64,000 nucleotides of DNA from Bacteroidales bacterium (GTDB lineage: Bacteria; Bacteroidota; Bacteroidia; Bacteroidales; F082): the NCBI GenBank assembly GCA_030683155.1, contig JAUXMV010000015.1, positions 1 through 64,000 of the forward strand, written 5' to 3'. Below are positions 8,093 to 15,719 of this stretch, piece by piece. Every line of letters starts with the position of its first letter. Positions within the stretch are counted from its first letter, which is position 1. Under the pieces are notes generated by a model. It ran no database searches. It was not told the DNA's origin and saw nothing but the letters and a program-made list of their open reading frames with translations. A program made the position numbers and the translations under genes.

Positions 8093-8713
8093 TTACTTTT
8101 CGAAACTGAAACTTTCCTGATTTTCTTTTTTTTCTTTTCGAGCGATTCGTGCAATTTCTTTGGCAATATTTTCAGGCGAAAGAATAAAGTCGATGCACCC
8201 GCTGGCTATAGCGGATTCCGGCATGTCAGGATATGCTGCTGTCTCAGGTTTTTGAGCGATGGTAATGCCACCAACTTCCTTTATACCACAAAGTGCTTCT
8301 GCACCATCACCATCATAGCCTGAAACTATTACTGCGATTAATTTGCCGTCCCAATTCTGAGTGAGAGAGCGCATGAAAATAGTGATTACATCGGGCCATC
8401 CCCACGGTTTTGAGATGGGCTTCAGACGAAACTCTCCGTTAAGAACATGTAAATCACGTTTTTCAGGAATGATGAAAACATGATTAGGGACAATGTCTAA
8501 TTTCTCCCTAATCAGTCTGACAGGCATCTCAGTGTAACCCGGCAAAATTTGATGCAACATGGTGGCAACTATTCTAAGGTGATTAACTATTACGATTGCG
8601 ACACCCAGGTCGGATGGCAGATTTTTCAATAAACACGTATAGGCCTCCAGCCCTCCGGCCGAACCGCCTACACAGACGATTGGAAAGTCTTTTGCAGAGT
8701 TTCTCGTTTTCAT
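8093..8713 (-). CDS. Solitary CheB methylesterase-domain protein
   Basis: The 206-aa protein consists of one CheB catalytic domain. It keeps the Ser motif GGSAGG, the His in VNHL and the Asp in SGYDGDGAE, where classical CheB reads GMGxDG. There is no receiver domain, so it is not controlled by phosphorylation in the usual way. No chemoreceptor or cheR stands nearby; the CheB-CheR fusion at 1047-3986 is the only related protein. Its place between a universal stress gene and the baeRF operon suggests a non-chemotactic role. A spacer of 111 nt separates it from the universal stress gene on the same strand. Confidence 0.88.
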   Translation of the reverse strand: MKTRNSAKDFPIVCVGGSAGGLEAYTCLLKNLPSDLGVAIVIVNHLRIVATMLHQILPGYTEMPVRLIREKLDIVPNHVFIIPEKRDLHVLNGEFRLKPISKPWGWPDVITIFMRSLTQNWDGKLIAVIVSGYDGDGAEALCGIKEVGGITIAQKPETAAYPDMPESAIASGCIDFILSPENIAKEIARIARKEKKENQESFSFEK

Positions 8714-8824
8714 ATTTTATGTCTCCAAATCAGTCAGAAAAGTAAATCAACTTGTCTCTATGCCAGAATCGTATTTTCTTTCTGAGCTGCACTGTATTAT
8801 TGCATTTGTCAGCCGACTTCGTCT

Positions 8825-9310
8825 TTAATCTTTCTTTTTTGTTGGGATCAAAAACACTGGAATCCGGGTTTGTCTCAAAACTTCTTCTGTAACGCTTCCA
8901 ACCAGGATGTTTTCCAGCCATTTTTGACTATGGGAACCCATAACAATGATATCGGCTTTCATTTCGTTTGCAGTCTCCAAAATGGCGCCTGCAATGACTC
9001 CTTCATTTACAATTGTCCGGATATTCACATCCCCTAAATGTCGTTTGGTTTTGTCGAGGAAAAACTGTGCAGCATTTCTGAGTCCATCAACAGTATCAAG
9101 CTGCATTTGGGATGAATCAATGTATCCGGCAAAACCCATAACAGGCGAGAATCCGGTTGAAGTATAATACGTTGAATCGGTTATTACATGCAACAAAGTA
9201 ACTTCGGCGCCCATCGATTTTGCCATTGAGAAACCTTGCTCTGTTACCATTTGTGCTGTTGGGTTATAATCTACTGCAATCAGTACATGTCTAAATTGAA
9301 TTGTGTTCAT
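8825..9310 (-). CDS. Universal stress protein (UspA family)
   Basis: The single-domain Usp has 161 aa. The N-terminal strand is HVLIAVDYNPTAQM, and the nucleotide-binding end is VMGSHSQKWLENILVGSVTEEVL. The ATP-type motif is G-x2-G-x9-G-S/T; here the second Gly is Ser (GSHS), so ATP binding may be weakened. Proteins of this family form dimers and accumulate under starvation or redox stress. A regulatory motif and TTTGTAC element are found upstream (see 9356-9424), shared with the adhesin gene. Confidence 0.9.
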   Translation of the reverse strand: MNTIQFRHVLIAVDYNPTAQMVTEQGFSMAKSMGAEVTLLHVITDSTYYTSTGFSPVMGFAGYIDSSQMQLDTVDGLRNAAQFFLDKTKRHLGDVNIRTIVNEGVIAGAILETANEMKADIIVMGSHSQKWLENILVGSVTEEVLRQTRIPVFLIPTKKKD

Positions 9311-9613
9311 AATACAGGTTTATCTTTTTTAATTAATGATGTGATTTAGGGAGTACAAAATAATAGCGTAATTGCTTCCTGGTTGTTACAATAGTTTTAT
9401 AAAGAATTACATGATTTACATGTTTTGGTAAAAGCTGGAAGTCCAAAGATGAAGCCAAAAGACTGAAATAGCCAGAAGGAAATCCGATTATAATAACCTG
9501 GAATCAAAAGATGTAGGACGCAAATCAGATGTAAGAAAATCCGCGAAAGATGTAAGTTTTCCTCATAGTTCTGTAATGGAATCGAATGCTTATTGCCGCA
9601 CCTTTGACACTCT
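9311..9613. other. Divergent intergenic region, usp / AsmA-like
   Basis: Besides the usp motif, three GATGTA(A/G)G copies on the + strand (near 9509, 9528 and 9549) are spaced 19 and 21 nt apart, about two helical turns. They lie just upstream of the AsmA-like gene start at 9614. GCACCTTTG near 9596 resembles a weak -7 box for that gene. No gene is supported here. Confidence 0.35.
9356..9424 (-). promoter_or_regulatory. Tandem CATGTAA motif plus TTTGTAC upstream of the usp gene
   Basis: The minus strand reads AACATGTAAATCATGTAA (9424-9407), two 9-nt units, ending 96 nt before the usp start. After 47 nt comes TTTGTAC (9359-9353), a near match to the end of a -7 box. The adhesin upstream region has the same two parts at the same 47-nt spacing and in the same orientation. 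An activator-dependent promoter is inferred. Confidence 0.5.
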
Positions 9614-11224
9614 ATGAAACGAAATAAATTATTGAAAATCCTAGTTGGAATAGTCGCATTCTTTCTATTGCTCATACTTATAGCTGTTATTTTCATTGAG
9701 CCATGGACAGTGAAGAAAATTGAGTCAGCATTTAATAAAAATGCTGATAAATTTCACATGGAAATTGAGAATGTCAAAATCTCACTCATTAAATCAGGCA
9801 TAACGCTTAATAATGTTACCATTGTCTCAAAGCTTCAGAATGACAGTCTGACAAATTTAAAAGCTGAAATTGCTGCCATTGAATTCAAGGGTATTAAGCT
9901 TTTTAAAGCAATGTTCAAAAATGACGTCGAAGTCAGAGAAGTAAATATTTTCAACAGTCATGTTGCAGGAAAGTTCCCATTTAAGGGAAAAGCCGGGCCT
10001 GCTAAAGTTTCGCCCTTAAACATCAGAATCAAAAACCTGGTGTTTGATCGACTGGTTATAGACATAAAAGACGAAGTTACATCACAAGCTTTTTGGCTGT
10101 ATGATGCTTTTATAAATGTTTATGATTTACAGCTTGCTAAACTTGATACTATTTCAAAGGATATATTTAAGCAATTGGATTTCAATGCACAACAATACAG
10201 AACTGTTACATCTGACAGCATGTACACGATAAAATCTGTCGGAATAAACTACTCTGCAACTTCAAATTTCCTGGTTGTTGATAGTTTTTCTGTTCAACCG
10301 AATTACAGTAATTATGAGTTCACTGCCCGGCATCAATTTGAAATTGATCGCATTGAAGCCGGGCTCAGCCAGATATCATTTCGTGAATTTTCTGCCACTG
10401 AATATATAAAATCAGGAAACCTTATAAGTTCATATATCGAAATCGGAAAATTTGAGATGAGTGTTTTTCGTGATAAACGCAAAGAATTCAACCATGTAAA
10501 CAAACCTGCATTTCAAGAAATACTCTATAACTATCCGGGTAAAATCGGCATTGATTCTATCGGTATTTTGGACGGAGGTATAACCTATACCGAACATGCC
10601 GAAAAAGCTAACGAGCCTGGCATTATCACTTTTGATAGGTTTAATGCGCTAATTTTCAATATTTTAAATGATACCATTTACAAAACAAAAAAAGCTTATA
10701 TCGGATTCAATGCTGAAGCTTTTTTAATGGACAAGGCAAAATTGACTGTACAAATGAAGAGCCGGCTATTCGACAGTCAGAACACCTTTGCTGTGAATGG
10801 CAAGCTTTTAGGAATTGAAGCAATGGAATTGAACCCAATTTTGGAGAAAAATGCATTCATCTACGCGACATCGGGAAAAATTGAGGCTATGAATTTTAGT
10901 TTTACAGCGAACAACACAAAATCTTCCGGACAAATGAAGCTACTTTATGAGGGATTGAATGTTGCTGTTAAGAATAAAATGACGGATGATACAACTGCTG
11001 TAAAAGAGCGGGTGATATCTGTCATTGCCAATATGTTAATCATGCATTCGAACCCTATGCCGGACGAAGAGGCGAGACAGGGAGTGATTGTTTTCGAAAG
11101 AAATCCTGAGAAAAGTTTTTTCAGTTACTGCGCCAAATCACTTTTTTCGGGCATCAAAAGCAGTGTTATAAAAAGCCCGGATACACCTAGGAAGAGCAGT
11201 TTGCAAAAAAAGGACAACCCATAA
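9614..11224 (+). CDS. AsmA/DUF748-like membrane-anchored protein
   Basis: The 536-aa protein has one N-terminal membrane helix (residues ~8-30, KILVGIVAFFLLLILIAVIF) followed by a long beta-rich periplasmic part with no Cys motif. The opening VKKIESAFNKN..FHMEIENVKISLI...GITLNNVTI is typical of AsmA/TamB-like proteins, in which repeated beta strands form a hydrophobic groove linking inner and outer membranes. Those proteins affect lipid transport and outer-membrane biogenesis. Family placement is by overall pattern and not by a single motif. It is divergent from the usp gene and precedes the adhesin locus by ~390 nt without obvious coupling. Confidence 0.6.
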   Translation: MKRNKLLKILVGIVAFFLLLILIAVIFIEPWTVKKIESAFNKNADKFHMEIENVKISLIKSGITLNNVTIVSKLQNDSLTNLKAEIAAIEFKGIKLFKAMFKNDVEVREVNIFNSHVAGKFPFKGKAGPAKVSPLNIRIKNLVFDRLVIDIKDEVTSQAFWLYDAFINVYDLQLAKLDTISKDIFKQLDFNAQQYRTVTSDSMYTIKSVGINYSATSNFLVVDSFSVQPNYSNYEFTARHQFEIDRIEAGLSQISFREFSATEYIKSGNLISSYIEIGKFEMSVFRDKRKEFNHVNKPAFQEILYNYPGKIGIDSIGILDGGITYTEHAEKANEPGIITFDRFNALIFNILNDTIYKTKKAYIGFNAEAFLMDKAKLTVQMKSRLFDSQNTFAVNGKLLGIEAMELNPILEKNAFIYATSGKIEAMNFSFTANNTKSSGQMKLLYEGLNVAVKNKMTDDTTAVKERVISVIANMLIMHSNPMPDEEARQGVIVFERNPEKSFFSYCAKSLFSGIKSSVIKSPDTPRKSSLQKKDNP

Positions 11225-11612
11225 GTTAAAATGCATCTTCGATGCTGTTTATCCCTCTGTTCTACTTCATTCTAAAGTTAAATCTATGAGAGATATATAT
11301 TGCAAAACTCCAATTAAGAAAATATGCAGCATGGTGTCTAAATGTAACCACATTTATCAGCAAAGGTATTTTCAAATTAATCTTCTTTGAATATCAATCA
11401 TTCTTTTGATACTTCTTCTTAACCCCAAACTTCATCTAACTTTTGTACTTTGATGGATAGCAGTTAAAAAAAATGATTCCCTTGATGATCTACATGATGA
11501 TTTTTTAAACATGTAAAACATGTAACCTTTATACAGTTAAGTGTAACCCTTTTCGGTCTGAATAGGCTGAACTTTGTACCAAATATTTTTTCACACTTAA
11601 TACCCGGTTAAA
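11225..11612 (+). other. Long leader and regulatory region of the adhesin gene
   Basis: No gene is seen in these 388 bases. Near the 3' end lie the tandem motif (11510-11525), the nonamer ACAGTTAAG (11533-11541), and AACTTTGTACC (11571-11580), where TTTG is probably part of a -7 box. The nonamer equals a known LytTR-type half-site, but one copy may be chance. Transcription would begin near 11583, leaving a leader of about 30 nt. Confidence 0.45.
11510..11525 (+). promoter_or_regulatory. Shared tandem motif upstream of the adhesin gene
   Basis: CATGTAAAACATGTAA contains two CATGTAA units at a 9-nt period. Its last 14 bases are identical to the site before the flavoprotein operon. It ends 87 nt before the start codon, and TTTGTAC (11573-11579) follows after 47 nt, exactly as at the usp gene. 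Confidence 0.55.
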
Positions 11613-14600
11613 ATGAAAAGTAAACTTCTACTTCTTTTAACAATCATTGCTCTTCTATCTTTCCGAAATAATAATTTTGCACAGTCGCCTAACCTTGGGG
11701 CTGCCTCAAATTTTGCATTATTTACGGCAGCTGGAGAATTAACAAATGTTGGAGCATCAGTCGTCACTGGCGATGTTGGAACATATGTAGGAGCTCTCAC
11801 AGGTTTTCCTCCCGGAATTGTAATAGGAGAAATTTATCCTGTTGGTCACCCGATTTTAGCACAAGCTGCAATCGATCTGGGGCTCGCCTATACAGATTTG
11901 GCATCAAGACCATGTGATGTTGTGTTAGGAACTCCATTTGGAAATGGACAAACACTTAACCCGGGCGTTTATTGCCTCGGCAGTGCAGCAACACTGAATG
12001 GCGAATTAATATTAGATGGACTTGGAAACCCGGATGCGCTATTTATCATTCAGATAGACGGGGCATTAGCAACAAGTGGAAACTCGAGTATTACACTCAT
12101 TAATGGAGCTTCGATCGACAATGTATATTGGCAGATAAATGGTGCATTTACGCTGAATGAAGGTTCAATTTTCAGAGGCATAATAGTCGCTAATGGTCAG
12201 ATTGAATTGCTGGAAGCTTCAACGCTTTATGGCCAGGCGCTCTCAATAGCAGGTGCTATTCTTCTGCATAATAATTTAGTTACAATTCCGATGCCACCTG
12301 AGGCACCAGAGGTGACAGTAATTCAACCTGACTGCCTTGTACCTACTGGTACCATCATCGTAAACTCACCTTTGGGACCAGGCTTAACCTATAGTATAGG
12401 TGCAGGCTATCAATCAAGTTCTATTTTCAGTTCTCTGGCACCTGGCACCTACACTGTTACAGTTATGAACGCTGACGGTCTTATTTCAGAGTCAATATCT
12501 GTTACGATCAATGCCCAACCTATAACACCTCCCCCACCTGAGGTTGTGGCACTTCAGCCGGATTGTTTTATCAATACCGGTACTATCACCGTCATTTCTC
12601 CTTTGGGTCCCGGCTTAACCTACAGCATTGGCGGAGCTTATCAGTCAAATCCTGTTTTTACAAATGTTTTGCCTAATTCATACAACGTCACTGTGATGAG
12701 TGAAGATGGTTGTATCTCGCCGGCTACGATTGTCATTATCGAGCCTTCATTGGATGCGCCCGAAGCACCGCAGGTGGTGGCACTTCAGCCGGATTGTTTT
12801 ATCAATACCGGTACTATCACCGTCACTTCTCCTTTGGGTCCTGGCTTAACCTACAGCATTGGCGGGGCTTATCAGTCGAATCCTGTTTTTACAAATGTTT
12901 TGCCTAACTCGTACAACGTCACTGTGATGAGTGAAGACGGATGTATTTCTCCCGCTACCATCGTAATTATTGAGCCTGCATTGGATCTTCCTCTAGCGCC
13001 TCAGGTTGTGGCACTTCAACCGGATTGCTTTATCAATACGGGTACAATCACCATTACCTCACCCATAGGGCCAGGTTTAATGTACAGCATTGGCGGGGCT
13101 TATCAGTCCAATCCTGTCTTTACAAATGTTTTACCAAATACATACAATGTCACTGTGATGAGTGAAGACGGCTGTATTTCGCCCGCTACAATCGTAATTA
13201 TTGAGCCTGCTTTGGATCTTCCACTAGCGCCTCAGGTTGTGGCACTTCAGCCGGATTGTTTTATCAATACCGGAACCATCACTGTTACTTCACCTACAGG
13301 GCCTGGTTTAACGTATAGCATTGGCGGGGCTTATCAGTCCAATCCTGTCTTTTCAAATGTGTTGCCCAATACTTACAACGTAACCGTCATGAGTGAAGAC
13401 GGCTGTATTTCTCCCGCTACAATCGTAATTATTGAGCCTGCTCCTGAAACACCGGAAGCACCGCAGGTGGTGGCGCTTCAGCCGGATTGCTTTATCAATA
13501 CAGGCACTATCACTGTTACCTCACCTATAGGTCCAGGTTTAACGTACAGCATTGGCGGGGCTTACCAGTCCAATCCTGTATTTACAGAGGTCTTACCCAA
13601 TTCGTATAACGTCACTGTGATGAGTGAAGATGGTTGTATATCGCCTGCTACGATTGTAATTATCGACAACCAACCTTTAACGCCAATCGCAGATGCTGGT
13701 CCGGACAGAACTATTTGCCAGAACACAAGTACGCAGATTGGCTCAGAAGCCATTTCAGGAAATACCTACAGTTGGAGTTCTGATCCGACTGGCTTTACCT
13801 CAAACCTCGCGAATCCAACGGTAAGTCCAATGGTAGAAACTACTTACATCTTAACAGTAACCACAATACTCGGTGGCTGTCAAAGTACAGATTCAGTTAC
13901 AGTTTTTATTGACATGCCTCCTTTGATTATCGCGCAACCTGTTGATCAGATAGTATGTGAAGGTGAATCAGTAAGTTTCATTGTAATTGCAAGTGGTACT
14001 AACCTAAGCTATCAATGGAGAAAAGGATTGGTAAATCTAACTAACGGAGGAAACATATCAGGCGTCAACTCTTCTATACTGACAATAGTTCAGGTTACAC
14101 TCTCTGATGCAGCAAACAATTATAATGTTGTCGTCAGCGGAATCTGTTTACCTGCTGCTGTTTCTATTGATGTATCACTTATTGTAAATCCGATACCTGT
14201 AGCCATTGCAAGTAGTAATTCTCCGGTCTGTGAAGGCGATCCAATACAATTGACAGCGGAAACAGTGCAGGGAGCATCTTATTACTGGACGGGTCCAAAT
14301 GGTTTTACTTCGACAGAACAAAATCCATATATTTCTTCAACAACAGCATTATACTCGGGCAGTTATACATTGGTTGTCACAGCAAACGGATGCGCTTCAA
14401 CAGCAACGACGCTTATCGTTTTCATCAACGAATGCTGTATTAATATTCCTGAAGGCTTCTCACCGAACGCTGATGGAATAAACGACTATTATGTTATCAG
14501 GGGGATTGACTGTTATCCCAATAACTCAATTATTATCTATAACCGATGGGGCAACAAAGTATATGAAGCCAGTCCATACAAAAATGACTGGGATGGCAGA

Positions 14601-14717
14601 ACAGATTTTGGTATCACAATCGGCGGAGATAAATTGCCTGTTGGAACCTACTTCTATCTTTTGAATTTGGGCGATGGTTCAGATATTATTAAAGGCTTTA
14701 TTTACCTTAACAAGTAA
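11613..14717 (+). CDS. Ice-binding-fold (DUF3494) adhesin with SprB-like repeats and type B T9SS tail
   Basis: The 1034-aa secreted protein has a signal peptide (1-23). A DUF3494 beta-solenoid as in ice-binding proteins follows (~25-225), with NLGAASNFALFTAAGELTNVG, TGDVGTYVGALTGF, NPGVYCLGSAATLNG and ALFIIQIDGAL. Six 77-aa repeats follow (~234-695), each with QPDCFINTGTITV and YNVTVMSEDGCIS, related to SprB repeats. Ig/PKD-like domains come next (~700-930). The C-terminal domain (~935-1034) is of the gliding-motility type (PEGFSPNADGINDYY...IYNRWGNKVYE). That tail is a type B T9SS signal, whose export usually needs a PorP/SprF partner; one follows directly. DUF3494 domains in non-polar bacteria may serve adhesion; ice binding is not shown. 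Confidence 0.88.
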   Translation: MKSKLLLLLTIIALLSFRNNNFAQSPNLGAASNFALFTAAGELTNVGASVVTGDVGTYVGALTGFPPGIVIGEIYPVGHPILAQAAIDLGLAYTDLASRPCDVVLGTPFGNGQTLNPGVYCLGSAATLNGELILDGLGNPDALFIIQIDGALATSGNSSITLINGASIDNVYWQINGAFTLNEGSIFRGIIVANGQIELLEASTLYGQALSIAGAILLHNNLVTIPMPPEAPEVTVIQPDCLVPTGTIIVNSPLGPGLTYSIGAGYQSSSIFSSLAPGTYTVTVMNADGLISESISVTINAQPITPPPPEVVALQPDCFINTGTITVISPLGPGLTYSIGGAYQSNPVFTNVLPNSYNVTVMSEDGCISPATIVIIEPSLDAPEAPQVVALQPDCFINTGTITVTSPLGPGLTYSIGGAYQSNPVFTNVLPNSYNVTVMSEDGCISPATIVIIEPALDLPLAPQVVALQPDCFINTGTITITSPIGPGLMYSIGGAYQSNPVFTNVLPNTYNVTVMSEDGCISPATIVIIEPALDLPLAPQVVALQPDCFINTGTITVTSPTGPGLTYSIGGAYQSNPVFSNVLPNTYNVTVMSEDGCISPATIVIIEPAPETPEAPQVVALQPDCFINTGTITVTSPIGPGLTYSIGGAYQSNPVFTEVLPNSYNVTVMSEDGCISPATIVIIDNQPLTPIADAGPDRTICQNTSTQIGSEAISGNTYSWSSDPTGFTSNLANPTVSPMVETTYILTVTTILGGCQSTDSVTVFIDMPPLIIAQPVDQIVCEGESVSFIVIASGTNLSYQWRKGLVNLTNGGNISGVNSSILTIVQVTLSDAANNYNVVVSGICLPAAVSIDVSLIVNPIPVAIASSNSPVCEGDPIQLTAETVQGASYYWTGPNGFTSTEQNPYISSTTALYSGSYTLVVTANGCASTATTLIVFINECCINIPEGFSPNADGINDYYVIRGIDCYPNNSIIIYNRWGNKVYEASPYKNDWDGRTDFGITIGGDKLPVGTYFYLLNLGDGSDIIKGFIYLNK
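12312..13697 (+). repeat. Six tandem 231-bp coding repeats
   Basis: The repeat phase is exact: the codons preceding CAG/CAA-CCG/CCT of QPDC fall at 12321, 12552, 12783, 13014, 13245 and 13476, always 231 bp apart. Copies 2-6 are nearly identical in DNA (for example cattggcggggcttatcagt recurs). Copy 1 is diverged. Such repeats can expand or contract by recombination, changing the stalk length of the surface protein. Confidence 0.9.
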
Positions 14718-14758
14718 TTCAGCAAAACCAAGGAATAACCCTAATAATAAAATACAAG

Positions 14759-15700
14759 ATGAAAACCCTAAATATAATTCTGTTCGTAATGATACTAACC
14801 TTTGTGGGTCTGACAGTGCATGCACAGCAGCTTCCAATGTTTACGCATTACATGAATAATACCCTGGTGGTAAATCCGGCTTATGCAGGTAGCAGAGAAG
14901 CGCTGACAGTAACGGCACTCCATCGTTCTCAATGGGTTAACTTCCCTGGTTCACCTAAAACACAAACACTGACTTTGCATTCTCCAATAAAATATAAACA
15001 TATTGGATTAGGTTTAGCTGTATTTAATGATAAAATCGGGCCGACAAATAATTCGTCAGTTTTTGGATATTATTCATTTATTATGCAGGTATCCGAAAAA
15101 TCAAAGTTAGCGCTTGGTTTAAGTGGTGGTATCAATATTTTTCAGGCCAATTTAAGTACGCTTAACCTGGATGAAAAGGTTGACCCGGCCTTTATGTACA
15201 ATATCAACAATCATGTGATGCCCAATTTTGGTTTTGGTGTATATTATTCAAGGGAGCGCTTTTATGCAGGTCTTTCAGTGCCTAATTTATTAGAAAACAG
15301 TTATGCTGTTACTGAGCAGGCAAATAAAAACACATTGATAGGAAAAGAAAAAAGGCATTACTATTTTATTGCTGGTTCGATGCTTCGACTCACTGATAAT
15401 CTCGATTTTAAACCAACAGGCCTAATCAAAATGACGTTAGGAGCGCCTATTGAAGCCGATCTTACTGCTTCTTTCGTGATCATGAAGAAACTCTTGGTAG
15501 GTGCAATGTTCCGTACGGGTGATGCCTTTGGTGGTTTGGTCGGACTGGATATTTCTGAGCAATTGCATATTGGTTATTCATTCGACTATTCTTATGGTTT
15601 AAAAACGTTTAAATATCATCAAGGTAGTCATGAAATATTACTAAGATATGATTTCATTTTTACCAACAGAAGGCAAATTCATTCTCCAAGATATTTTTAA
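14759..15700 (+). CDS. PorP/SprF-family outer-membrane protein
   Basis: The 313-aa protein has a signal peptide (1-22, cleaved after VHA) and the family hallmark QQLPMFTHYMNNTLVVNPAYAGSR, then QWVNFPGSP and a beta-barrel-like series ending ILLRYDFIF. PorP/SprF proteins sit in the outer membrane and are linked to T9SS secretion. Those encoded next to a type B CTD protein probably help export or anchor that one substrate. It lies 41 nt after the adhesin gene and 19 nt before the OmpA-type gene, making a three-gene unit. Confidence 0.92.
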   Translation: MKTLNIILFVMILTFVGLTVHAQQLPMFTHYMNNTLVVNPAYAGSREALTVTALHRSQWVNFPGSPKTQTLTLHSPIKYKHIGLGLAVFNDKIGPTNNSSVFGYYSFIMQVSEKSKLALGLSGGINIFQANLSTLNLDEKVDPAFMYNINNHVMPNFGFGVYYSRERFYAGLSVPNLLENSYAVTEQANKNTLIGKEKRHYYFIAGSMLRLTDNLDFKPTGLIKMTLGAPIEADLTASFVIMKKLLVGAMFRTGDAFGGLVGLDISEQLHIGYSFDYSYGLKTFKYHQGSHEILLRYDFIFTNRRQIHSPRYF

Positions 15701-15719
15701 TTCTTTAAAAAAAAATATA

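Noticed and set aside
8730-8921. 63-aa minus-strand ORF after the usp gene
   Set aside because: Overlaps the usp gene in another frame and has no start signal or family resemblance.
9397-9696. 99-aa minus-strand ORF over the AsmA-like gene start
   Set aside because: It covers the usp regulatory motif and the start of a well-supported gene, and its composition is not protein-like.
11533-11541. ACAGTTAAG as a LytTR regulator site
   Set aside because: Only one copy is present where two spaced copies are expected; kept as a remark in the leader entry only.
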